DNA of 64,000 nucleotides, from NCBI GenBank assembly GCA_011009095.1, contig VTPC01004488.1:1-64000 (forward strand), read 5' to 3'. The stretch comes from Ignelater luminosus. Lineage: Eukaryota > Arthropoda > Insecta > Coleoptera > Elateridae. The notes beneath the pieces are model-generated. The model saw nothing but the letters and a program-made list of their open reading frames with translations, did no database searches and was not told the DNA's origin. Position numbers and translations under genes: made by a program. Positions 34,501 to 45,700 of this stretch are shown in pieces. Within the stretch, counting starts at the first letter, position 1. Every line of letters starts with the position of its first letter.

Positions 34501-37500
34501 CATAATACGTAAAACTGGTGATGTCATTAAGATTTATTTAAACGTTTCATCACATATAATATCATAGGAAACATTCTATGAAATTTTGGTGAGTATTTTT
34601 TTCCAAGGTATGATTGATTAATTTATATTTGACTTATAAAATGTAACATAAAAGGGACAGATATTCACAATTAACGTATTGGTCTTTTCATAAAAATAAA
34701 TTGCTAATTAATTAAAATACTTCTTTCTTTTTAAGTTCTGCCACTATTTTAATGAACTATTAGATACAATACTTTCTGGCTATTTATATCTAGTTAATAT
34801 TGATTTACAAGAAAAAGAGGTATTATTTTAAAATGCGTAGTAATTTGACACGAATTTTATCGTTCAACAGATACCTACCATTGACTTGATATAGATTTCT
34901 GCCAGACAATTAAGAATAAAATAATAATTGTGCAAATAAAATTTAATTTGCTTGTCCTTGAAGAAAAAACCTGGTGGATATTATATCCATTTAATGATTC
35001 CTTGAAGAGGTGATATTCTTTCATAAATGTTTTATTTGAAAAGAAAAGAAATGCCTAATATGTAATTTATGCACATATATACAGAGTGTTTCAAAACAAC
35101 TTCTACAGAGTACAGGGTAGATTCCTCATGAAAAAGCAAACATTTTTTTTAAACAGCAAAAGATTGGAAAGTCTGGTAATGAAAAGGAAAGAATTTTATA
35201 AAATGCTATCATATTGTAAAACCTCTGTAAAATTCACATTATTTTACAATCAGTCTATTTCAGTCATTTTATAAAATGACAGAATAAAAAAATTAATAAA
35301 ATACTGACAGTTCTATTTATAAATGACTGAAATAGTTAGACCAATTGTAGAATAATGTGAATTTTGCAGAAGTTTTTACAATATGACCGCAATTTATAAA
35401 ATGGCAAGTTTTGCTATCTGGCTACAACAAATCTATCATAATTATTGCAATTTCAGTTAAAAGAATATAAAGATATAGACCTTGCCAAAATATCTTGTTA
35501 TCTCATATTATATGCTAAAAAGTATTAATCAAAATATGCACAGAATGTGATCCTGTCCAAACAAAAAGATCTTATTACTAAAATTAACTGAACCCAGAAC
35601 AACTCTCTCACTTAAATATATTTATGCAATACACATTTAATAAACTTTAAACTATGTAAATTGTCTACCAAATGTAATTGCAGAATTACCGTGTATAAAT
35701 TTAACATATTCAATTTGATTAACGTAATTAGAATTAAAATTATAGCAGCTTTAGCATAATGTTTATTGCTAAAGAATTACACACACATCTATATTTAGTA
35801 ACTCTTCTTTTACATTGAATTTATTATCAAAATTAAATAATTATTCTAAAAAAAACTTGAAATTCAAATGATTAATTTGTGTATCAGACAATAAATATTT
35901 ATGATGTAATAAATAATAATGTGTAATTAAGTCAACAAAATTATTTTCTCACAAGCTATTGTTGATTACATTATGTATAAAAATAGAAATTACAACGATT
36001 TTTTGATATAAATTTATATTTATAGATGACAGTTTCCAAACAAAACAGATTATATTTTCAAATCTATGCTAATCTTTCCATTTGTTTTATAGACAATTAA
36101 AGAATTCTAATCAATTATATATCTATTAATAAATCATTTGATGTGTAATCATAATAATCCTCCCTTTTGAGAACTTTTCAAATTCAGAATTTTTAATAAA
36201 ATAAGATCAATGCTAATGACGTAATATTCTAGTTAATTGTATAAATTAGCACTGACTTCAGAAAAATTCTAGATATAAGCATTAACAATTTTTTTGTTTG
36301 AAACATAAAAATAATTATGTACTCATGTTCCACAAATTTTTTGTGAACACTAAAATTTAAAAGTCTATCTACTCTAATTAACAAATTACTCCCCACTGCT
36401 AATAATGAAAATAGAATGACATAACCACAAAAACAATAAAATGTGTTTATCTTATGATGGTTGGTAGTACACTTAAAATGACAGGAATGTCAAAGAGATT
36501 CATGAGGTCTTGCCAAGTGTACATTACAAGATTGTTCTGTCAAGAAATTCATGAATAAATTTATAAATTAACTGATGTATTATTAATCAACAAATTGGCA
36601 AGTGTAAAATTACTTTTAGAAATGTTTTCTACTGAGTACATCTTCATGCAGACTTATACATGAAAATACACTAAAAAAAACATTTTCACTCATACAATAA
36701 TTTTTATTTCACATAAAAGTTTTGTGATTTTAGTAGTTTCATAGTTGATTAGAATGCAACACTTTCTGATTGCAAAATACTTTTCAGTTTTGAAATTTAA
36801 ACTTAATACTAAAAAATATTTTTTCTCATAAGATGCATCACTTTTGAGTAAAATCGAATATTCAAGCTAAAGTTAATTTGAAATGTTTTATTTCTTGTTT
36901 TTATTGGTGATCGTGAGCAACATTTGGTGTCGAAATTGGAAATATCATTTGCATAGGGGCATTCAATGCATGAAGTGATCCATACACCTCAATACAAGTT
37001 TAATTCTGAAGCAATTCAGATTAATTGAACGATATGAGCAGACGCTAGCTGTAATTTAGAATATTATAACCTAAACAAACATAACAAATTTAAAAATCTA
37101 TCAATTCTCAGATATTAGAAGATAATTTCTGGAGTAGACCGTGAGTTTTATATCACTCATTCGTATTGTAACATAAAACTCTATTTGTTACAATGTTTTG
37201 TTTACTTTCAAACCAATTGCTTCGAAATGTAGCAGTAATTTTTTTATACTACCCATTGAAACGAAGTGATACCAAGAAGAGATTTGTTTACATTGAACAA
37301 AGCTGAATGGTAGCGATTTGGATTGCAGAGCATTGAACATGCCTCATGTCTTCCCTATTAACATTTATAGTGAGGTTCACAACTGACGTGTTAACAATCA
37401 CAGTAACGCAGACATTAATAAAAACACCATAAAAGAGACTTGTTATGACCTTATGATTGTGTCAATTATTACATCAGCGATCATACTGTCAAAACAACTT

Positions 37501-40500
37501 GAAGATATACAAAGGTTTATTTTCTTTAATTTCATGTTTTTATTAACGTTCATATTATACCATTCTGTTTGCTTCAATTGTACACCCCCTTTCATTCAAA
37601 AGCACCATCTATTGATTCATGATTCATAGTAATATTTATTTAATAAAATTAAAAGTTGACATAGTTGTGATCTTCTAATCCCCTGACAAAACGAGGAAGA
37701 ATTTGCGAACTTTTTCCAACCTAGTATTTTACAAAGGATGCTTCAATTTACGATTTGTTTGTATTAGAAGCATTTTTTTAAGGTTTTCAGTCAAGGCACA
37801 TGTTCTGAATTTACTGTACTTTTTTCCAAACTATTTTTGCATTGCATATTTAACTCAGGTAGAGTAATCTCTACATTTCAAGAATATAGCTTAAATTGCT
37901 TTTCAGGTTTATTATAATTATGTTCTAAACTAAAATTGTATATTAAAAAAACATGTGTTATAAGACCCTTTGTTATTGCATGAATTCATGTTTGGAAAAT
38001 GAGACACACAGTGTTGAGTCTTCCAAAGAAAGAATGCAACAATAACCTCATAACACTTTTTATTCTACTTTTTCTACTGAGGAATTTAAGTTCACTATTT
38101 TTTGAAAAGAAATGATCACAATAACAATTAATTAATTTTTCAATACGGTGTGTAATTGTAGTAAGATTCCGTTACCTAGTTAATAGTAACTGACATTGAC
38201 ATAAATCAGTTTTGTTTATGGTTGTCATAATAATCGTCAAGCAAAAAAGTGTAGTAGTACTAACACACAAATCAGTGCATTAAGAGGCTTCATTAAAGAA
38301 CCAAAAACAGTCGAAAACAATACGTTAATAAGACTTTTAAAGCACCAAAATAAAAAAATATGTATATTTATACCCTGCATAAAATAATAATAATAATCAT
38401 TAATACTAACCATTACAAATATTACAATGGAAAGGTTTGTCTACGTTATTTTGTTGATTCTTGGAACCTCCAATGAAAATAATACCACTGCCATTACATT
38501 TAGTACATTTTGTAACAGACGCCACTCCTCGCCTTTTAACTGGATGTGCATTTTTTATTGCTAAAGGAATCGAATTTTGAGTACCTGCAATAGAATAATT
38601 ATTAATTACAATAAATATCTAGAACAAACAACAAATGTTAATTATATCATTTATACCATATGATTAAAAAAAAAAAACTGAACTGGAGCTGTAATTAAAC
38701 TTCCTTTGTTGGCAATATATGGGGACTATTTGTAACCTGAATGTATGTTATTAACAAACTGTTATTTAACATGAATGTTAAAATTTTGTATGTTACGTTA
38801 CAGCAACTCTGCATCTGCTGTTAATAACTATAACATTGAATTTTCAAAGTTATATACACTGTCATGATATTTCGAATATTAACAAATCTCTTTATTTGCA
38901 GATTTTCTATAGGTGATTTGAAAATGGATGCAAAGAAGGTTTTGAATATTATTTTGAACAAAAATCCCACCAAAAGTATCCCCTATTTTCTAATTAGATC
39001 CAATGTATGCAGATTTTCATAAAGTTGCACGACTCAATTTTTGTTTTGAAAATATCACCAATTTTGTATTAAAGGATGCATATGTTGTCGGATACAATTG
39101 TTTCATGGTTATTTTGACTGATCAGATAACCCGGTTTAATTTTCATAAGTGCCTTATGTAGTAAGATTTTTGGTCTCAGACTGTAACAATGCAGTTGTGT
39201 GATGCAAACTACAATTCAAGATTAAGTAATTTTGAAGTTCAAATAACAATATTATTACATCTAGAGTTATTAAAATGTAAAGCATAAAAATACCTAAGAA
39301 AATACAAAACTAACTTTTATTATATTGCTTGCCTACAACTCAGTTAAAAAAATTGCAAAAATGCTATAATTTTAATAATAATTGGCTGCCTGATTCCCAG
39401 ATAACCATTACAATCCAGTATGATATTACAACAGTAAAAAGATATTACAAGAACATAAAATTGGAACTTAATTAAAATACTAGAATACTAAAATTCACAT
39501 AAATGTGAGCAGTAAAATTCTTGTGAAGATTTCTAAACACTGCATTTATGACAGAAGCATAACCTAGAATAATTTAAATTTGATATGACGGTTATGTTTA
39601 CCTTGATTCAAAAACAAAATAAAAATTGACATAATAGCTGCTTTTGTTCATGCCAACTACCAAATCATCATTCATTTAAACATGCTAAAAATTGCAACTT
39701 TATAACAAAAAAAGTAATATCATACTGCATAATAAACATAAATGACATATACAGGGTGTTACAAAATGGGTGCACAAAGATTTAACAGCCGATTCTACAC
39801 ACCAAAACTAGAAGAAAACTATCCAAAATGTGTAAGAAGCTTGTATACAGAAACCTAGCTGTGACCTATAAAATTCTCTAATGTACTAATGGAAATCTAT
39901 AAAATGATATTTTTTTTTTGTTCCATCGATTCTACCAACTAAACAACAGAATGAAATTAACATATTTTTAAAAAAGATAATTGCAAAACACGCTTCAGCG
40001 TACACAGATTTATACAGCAGTAACATTTGTTTATCTACCACAGATATTTGAGGATGTCACGTGGTTGAGCCTATGAAGAACATGCACATAACATCACATA
40101 ACGTACATAATTTTGAGTTTACTTTGGAAATAATATAAAACTTCAATAAGTTTATGAATGGTAATGATAATGTACATTCACACTTTAGCGATGATTATTT
40201 ATTATTATGGGTTTATTTTTAAAAAATTATCTTCTATATGTTTCACTTTAAGAATACAGTACAGGTTTTTATGAACCACAGGGATTGCTAAACATCTTCC
40301 ATGCTAGGGTTTAACACTTTGATACATACCTACACTGGCATTGTGCAAACTTCTGTAAAAAATACATTGTCTATCTTTCTTCTACTAACATAAACGTTTC
40401 GTGCCGCAATTTTTGTTGCCAACAAGAAAAATTGATAGTTGTAAAGCACCCTTTAGGTTATATTTACAGAGATCTAGGTTATGTTATTTACATTTAGGTT

Positions 40501-41684
40501 AACTGTAAATAAACATTGGAGGTAAAACAAGGTTATGTTTAGTATTTAAATATTTATTTGCAAAAGTTTATTCAGTTCATATACAGTGTATTGTTTATAT
40601 TAGAGTTTGGTTTGTCTTTAATAGCATATATTTTAAGATTAATTAATTTAAACTTTAATCAGCCAATCAATCATTGTTGTACCTCCAGTCTCTCAGGTTT
40701 TTATATCACGGGCAAAATGCCTATTGTATTATCATTTTATTATTTATTGTCTAACATATTTTCAACTTAATAACCAATAGGAAATAAAAAAACTTCACGA
40801 TAATAATCCATTAAAGAAGATTTCTACCTACCCAAATTGGAAGTAGTTTGAGTGCCAGTAGATTCTTCAAATTTTACTGCGGAAGAAGAATCTGGAGCAG
40901 TTGCCACAACAAATATCTGTGGTTGAATTGCTTCAGCTGATAAACACGTTTCACATTTTACTTTCATAACAGCACGCTTTTTATTAGTGTCTTGCGGTAA
41001 TGGTGCACCACAAGATTCACAATTTTTTATTTTCAACGTATTTTGAGGTTGAGATTGTGGAGGTGGTGGTTGTTGCTGCACCTGTTGCTGTTGAGGTTGA
41101 TGCGATTGAATCTTGTGTGATTTAAGATCTGATTGAGTGCTAAATGTGAGGCCACACTCTTCACAAGAGTATCGTATTCGATCTGCTGACACTATTTGTA
41201 TTTGTGCAGGTTGGGGTTGTGGTTGCCCTTGTACTTGCACAGTAATCTGTTGCTGCTGCTGTCCTGCCTGTTGTTGATCAGCGCCCTGTCCACCACCCTG
41301 ATGTATGCGTTTGTGGTGATTCAATAAACTTAAATGAGCAAACATCAATCCACATACTTCGCATTTAAATGTGATATTTGAAATGGTGTTTTGTGCTAAG
41401 GACATCTGATTCACAAGGGCATAGTTGTAAGAAAATGGTTGTGTAATATAGCACTTGTCGTCTGAGAGTTGAGACATATTCACAGTCGAGTGCTGGGTCT
41501 GCGCCACAGCAGCTGTATTTGGTGCAGCTATTTTATGTATCATATTGACATTGGCATAACAAAATGAGGGGAATGTTTCTTTCTGTCCACCATCCTGTCC
41601 TCCTTTATCTTTATCTTGTTGTTGCTGTGATGTTTGATACTGTATTTGTGATTGTTGTGTAGTTATCGTATTGGGATCGAACAT
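30800..41684 (-). CDS. Q-rich C2H2 zinc-finger protein, 588 residues, three coding exons
   Basis: Coding exons are 41684-40832, 38584-38411 and 31539-30800, with GT-AG joins that keep frame. The first in-frame ATG after an upstream stop is at 41684 (MFDPNTITTQQ). Two separate C2H2 fingers sit at about residues 107-128 and 172-195, among Gln/Pro-rich stretches. A CxxC pair twice (about 222-247) may bind zinc as C4, and another CxxC follows in exon 2 (KCTKC). Six tandem C2H2 fingers with TGEKPY-type linkers occupy residues 336-498, the first built across the exon 2/3 join. The tail is acidic. This is a nuclear DNA-binding protein, probably a transcription regulator. The architecture recalls insect combgap- or crol-like proteins, but I cannot settle which, so no symbol is given. 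It is divergently arranged with Pur-alpha. Confidence 0.9.
31540..32244 (-). other. Zinc-finger gene intron, 3' part
   Basis: AT-rich intron sequence, nothing recognised. Confidence 0.6.
32425..34015 (+). pseudogene. DD41D-like transposase, split by a nested element
   Basis: Starts MATFSNQEYVDINFIYG, the characteristic N-terminus of a widespread arthropod Tc1/mariner-like group, then CDGNARPAV and FSEQRIPCRSVFSNVH. Stops occur at 32650 and later. Further on it reads LFTDESTFTKDGI (first catalytic Asp, about 32878), QQDSTPHF (second, about 33085) and, beyond the nested insertion, MPLDYCLWGHMKS (third Asp, about 33880). With the insertion removed, about 40 residues separate the second and third Asp. 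A TGA lies in the W-x-P-x-S-P region. Inactive. Confidence 0.8.
33112..33773. mobile_element. Nested hAT-like non-autonomous element, 662 bp
   Basis: Ends TAGAGATG...CATCTCTA. Flanked by near-identical 8-bp copies, ATAGAAAG at 33104-33111 and GTAGAAAG at 33774-33781, as expected of hAT insertion. Cutting it out with one 8-mer restores the surrounding transposase frame. The interior contains several GATTCGGTCA-like repeats but no transposase. Confidence 0.85.
34213..35185 (-). other. Zinc-finger gene intron, part
   Basis: AT-rich, no gene seen. A transposon-like end (CAGAGTGTTTCAAAAC) lies at about 35082-35100, just outside the hairpin below. Confidence 0.5.
35186..35410. repeat. Inverted repeat, arms about 90 bp
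   Basis: Arms 35190-35277 and 35320-35405 share TTTTATAAAATG, CATATTGTAAAA, AAATTCACATTATT and TATTTCAGTCATTT in inverted order. Probably the inner part of a MITE that begins near 35082. Non-coding. Confidence 0.7.
35411..38410 (-). other. Zinc-finger gene intron, part
   Basis: About 3 kb of AT-rich intron sequence in which I see no repeats of note and no coding frame. Confidence 0.5.
38411..38584 (-). CDS. Zinc-finger gene coding exon 2
   Basis: Acceptor TTGCAG, donor GTTAGT. Encodes TQNSIPLAIKNAHPVKRRG, a KCTKCNGSG motif, and the first half of a finger (FHCNICN), completed by exon 3 as SFSRYSSLWSHKRLH. The finger spanning the join confirms the exon. Confidence 0.9.
38585..39747 (-). other. 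Zinc-finger gene intron between exons 1 and 2, part
   Basis: AT-rich, nothing recognised. Confidence 0.5.
39748..40030. mobile_element. Lone transposon end (CAGGGTGTTACAAAATGGG)
   Basis: Bases from about 39750 read TA-CAGGGTGTTACAAAATGGG, followed by subterminal sequence of a kind common in insect DNA transposons. I could not find the matching opposite end, so the right boundary is approximate. Confidence 0.45.
40031..40831 (-). other. Zinc-finger gene intron between exons 1 and 2, 5' part
   Basis: AT-rich. The plus-strand frame at 40558-40770 is antisense intron and not supported as a gene. Confidence 0.5.
40832..41684 (-). CDS. Zinc-finger gene coding exon 1
   Basis: 284 codons plus one base, then donor GTAGGT. 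Contains two C2H2 fingers (KCEVCGLMFAHLSLLNHHKRIH and SCEECGLTF...HKIQSH) and Q-rich runs. The 5' side continues as leader to an acceptor near 41729-41733. Reading upstream gives no further ATG before a stop in the probable first exon. Confidence 0.88.
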
Positions 41685-42400
41685 TGTTTTGGCAACAGAC
41701 ACACCAATATTGGTGGCAATCTTTCCAAACTACCTCAAAACAAAACATTTTTATGTAAATTACATATTATAAACAATAAGTATAAATGTAATGTACCAGT
41801 TAAAACTAAATGCATCATTTCCAAAATCATATCGAATGTAATCTTAAAATATTATGTGCAAGCCAGACAATTTAAGAAATTCATTATAATTAATAAGAGG
41901 TAAAATGAACGGTAGTTTATAAATGCAAATGCACACATTGCCGCGAAATGTCGTGCCGGTAAATAACAGAAATGAACCAAGGGATTTTAGGGTGCGGTCA
42001 TGTAAAATGAAAAAAGAGTAGAAACTATAATAAACTCATAATTTTAACACTTGCACCCTACACTCGCACGCATCGTTCGCTACACGAATTCGAAAGTTTT
42101 TCGTCTCTCGCTCAAATTTATCTCTTTTTACAACAAAGACGCTGATAAAATTGAAATGAAATAAGGATATAAAGTAACAAAGAAAGCCATTTACCTTTGC
42201 TCTCACTCGAAGTGGTGTTCGCGACGCCGACGTTCAAAGTCGCTAATTTTAATTATTTTCACAGCAAGTCGATGCCATATAGTCGTACGTTAGTTCGGCA
42301 ACAAGCAAAGAATCGAAACTTGAACGAATTTGCCAGGAAACTTTTATAAAAACTTAGAAAAAATACTAAAACGCTTGTGTCTATCTCGCTTTAGAAAATG
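41685..42400 (-). other. Zinc-finger gene 5' leader and first intron
   Basis: Minus-strand leader from the ATG at 41684 to an acceptor near 41729-41733, then an intron to a donor (AAAG followed by GTAAAT) at 42195. A non-coding first exon probably extends from there to about 42400. Joining the two leaves a stop and no ATG upstream of 41684, which supports the chosen start. Confidence 0.55.
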
Positions 42401-42738
42401 GCTGACGATCGTTGCCATCTTTGTTCCCCTCGTGTTTGCATACGCCTGCGTCTCACATTTAAAAACGAGGTTGTGATTATTCATCGAAAGTTTGTTTCAT
42501 CGAATCTGTTATCGCTGCCTTTATTCATATAAAGAAATTAGTGAATAGGTTATGAATACTTTGCTAACTAAAACTTACATTATTTTATGGTATTTCAAAT
42601 ATTAATTAAACGTTTGAATCTAATAAAACATTAAAATCGATTCGTCGAAAGTCGGGATCGACGTTGCGAACGTCGATCGTTTGTTTTGGGACTTTTAATT
42701 CTTCCCCCAACAGTTGCGGGTTGTGTGTGGTGGTTGCG
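42400..42738. promoter_or_regulatory. Probable bidirectional promoter, zinc-finger gene / Pur-alpha
   Basis: The probable 5' end of the zinc-finger gene (minus) and the Pur-alpha ATG (42739, plus) are a few hundred bases apart. The interval has more CpG than the flanks. Two GCCAT cores of the YY1/Pho type lie at its left edge, one in each orientation (42395-42402 and 42414-42421). No TATA box is evident, which fits a broadly expressed, CpG-rich promoter. Start sites are inferred. Confidence 0.5.
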
Positions 42739-42781
42739 ATGTCGGATTTAGGCAGTGGAGATGAGGGGTCGAGTTCACAAA
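42739..42781 (+). CDS. Pur-alpha exon 1
   Basis: ATG at 42739, 14 codons plus one base, donor GTGAGT. Encodes the acidic start [14 protein letters not shown]. Confidence 0.88.
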
Positions 42782-45700
42782 GTGAGTAAAAAAACCAACC
42801 CCGCGTAACTGAAAAGGCGCAAAATTCACAGTTTTCGTGACGCTGCGCCGCAAATTTGCCCGACCGGTTTTGTATCCGAGGCCCCTCGACGTTTTACAAG
42901 TGACAGAGAAAACAAAATGGCGAGCTCGGTCTTTTGTACGTCAGAAAACTGAGACGAGTGTCCTTCGAACGGAGGTGCCTCGGCCGGACCGTGATTTGGG
43001 TCATTTTGGAAACGATTTAATTCTCGTTCGATCGTACTCTTTACCTCTTCAACAATGCACAAAGACGGCAATAATTCGATAGAAGAAATGGTCGTAATAT
43101 GGGGTACATTGTGCTAGGCCGCGATGACCTTGGCCAACAGCCTTTAGGTTGCGTTTATCTGACAAAACGTCGAGTTTTCCGTCGAAAATGACCCTTACGG
43201 CATCGAATCTTCTATGTTCGCTGATCAATTTCGGAACCGTTTTTCGGTTGTAATTTTTGTCACAAAGAGATACTACTAATTTTCCTTTCGATTCACATGT
43301 AATTCTTTTTTTTAACTATCGTTTTAGAATACCACCAAGGGATGGAGCAGGGCAGTGCAGATTATGACCCAGGTAATAATTCTTTTTAATTTTTATAGTT
43401 TTAAGAAAAAAAAATTAGTGTATGAAAACTCGCGAAAATATTAAAAGATTCGCTGCGGCAGCCGATCGAAAAATGATATCACCCGCTGTTGGCGCAAGTT
43501 GAATGGGAATCTTGCATGGTGATTCATGCATTTCCAGGAATGTGTAGTAAGACTTTACTATAGACCACTGCTCAGAGCTAACGAGCAGTGTGATTCATGG
43601 TTTCAGTTCAAAAAAAGAACGTCTTTGAAAACGCGGTTTTGTAGTTTTCTTTTATCATTTAGTTTTTCTTTTTGTCCATTTGTTTTTGGCACAAGTACAT
43701 TTCCTCAGTTATTTGTAGTTGAGTTCTACAAGTAATCAAAATTCATATTATAAACTTTTGTTACTGTTCCAAACATTTTACTTTGTGCGGTTTAAGTTTT
43801 AAGATATTTCTTTTTGTTTGGAAGTTTTAGAAATTGTAAATGTAATTCATAATTCAGTATGGAAAATGCTCTCGAGTTTGAATGGACATATAGAAAGATA
43901 CAATATTGGCATGATCCAGGTGTGTTCATATGTGAATAAAGAGAAACAACTAGAACATCAAACTATTAATAAGTCAAATTTATTTGATGTTCCAGGCCAG
44001 CAGGGACCGGCCGAGCAGGAGCTGGCGACCAAGATGTTGCAAATCCAAAGTAAACGTTTCTATTTGGACGTGAAGCAAAACCGGCGAGGCCGATTCATCA
44101 AAGTAGCCGAGGTAAGCAATTGCACTATTTTATTCTAAAGTTTTATATTTAAAAATTATGTAAAAGCAAGATGAGGATGAAAATGTAATTGTTGTAAATC
44201 ATAGCTCGTAGGTATATTTAATGCAAATTTAAACCACTAACTAGTGATGCCAGTAAACATGTCTATGTACAGATCGGCGCAGATGGCCGGCGCTCGCAGA
44301 TTTTTCTTGCCCTATCTACGGCAGCCGAATTCCGAGATCATCTGTCCACGTTTAGTGATTTTTACTCTTCATTAGGTACATAGAAATTTTAATGATTTAC
44401 ATTTCTATTTATATAATGTCTGTTTGTTATTTTTATCCAAGGTCCACCAAATCCTGAAAATGTACCAGAAGATGGGAAGCTTCGTAGCGAAATGATGGTT
44501 AAAGACAACAGACGTTATTACTTGGATTTGAAAGAAAATTCTCGCGGTCGCTTTCTACGCGTATCACAAACGATCACACGTGGCGGACCTCGTTCTCAGG
44601 TGGCTATTCCTGCCCAAGGTATGATAGAGTTTCGGGACGCGCTCACGGATTTGTTAGACGAGTTCAGTGCTGATGAGCACGCGTACAAACCAGACCTACC
44701 CGAAGGTAGGCATGTGCACGTCGACAACAAGAACTTTTATTTTGATATTGGCCAGAACAATCGTGGCGTTTATATGCGCATCTCAGAGGTCAAGACCAAC
44801 TTTCGTACAGCCATTACCATTCCCGAGAAGAGTTGGCCGCGTTTTCGTGACATCTTGGCTGATTATTGCGATAAAATTAAGCCTGGGGGCAACACTGCTG
44901 GATCTACTTCAGTGGCTGCTTCGGAACAGTCGCATACAATGGTAAATGTTAAATTTGTAATCTTATATGTATATATATATATGTATGTGCAAGTGAATCT
45001 TTGATGATATCTTCCATTATATGTATGTTACTTGTATTATGAAGTGGAACAAATTTGTTGAATTTGAAATTGTACCGAATTGAGATTTTAGATGGGAATT
45101 TGAAGAAAGGTGAGTTTTTACATTTTATTAAATTGTATTACATAACAAAAGTGAGCAATTTTGGAAAGACTTGTAATTTACAGGTTGGTTTCTTAACTTC
45201 TTTAAAAACAATTGAGCTTCATGTAAATATTTGCTTGTACTTTTTTTTCTTTTCTTCCTTTTTTTTGAAATATGGACGGGTTTTGTTGAACCAATTTAGT
45301 AATACTGAAATTATTATTTTCAATAAAACAAGTTTGAAAACAAAAGATGCTAAATGAAAATTTAAGTTGCTTGATTAAGACAGTTGGCTAATTCAATCTT
45401 ACCAAAATTTGTGAGTATTTTTAGGTTATGTCAGTTATGTTATATCTTCACTATGCAAAATGTGTTGGAAGATTCTGAAATATTCTTGTGTTTGGATATT
45501 GGAAATTTTATTGGTTAAATAGTTTAACAATTTTGTTTACTTTTCCTGATTGTAGGCCAATAGTAAGTGCAAGTAGTTTAAATAGTAGTAATTTTAAAGT
45601 AAGATAAAACATTTCTCCACTCACTATTTGCTTGTATTTTTTTGTATTTGCCTTAAGTGTATGCCATTTAAACTTTTCGCACTTATCATTATGATCAAAT

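Noticed and set aside
42826-43082. Overlapping 81-codon frames on both strands
   Set aside because: They lie in the GC-richer first intron of Pur-alpha, where stops are rarer by composition alone.
43818-43995. Upstream extension of the frame containing Pur-alpha exon 3
   Set aside because: A good acceptor at 43994-43995 and the known family sequence place the exon start at 43996; the extension is intron.
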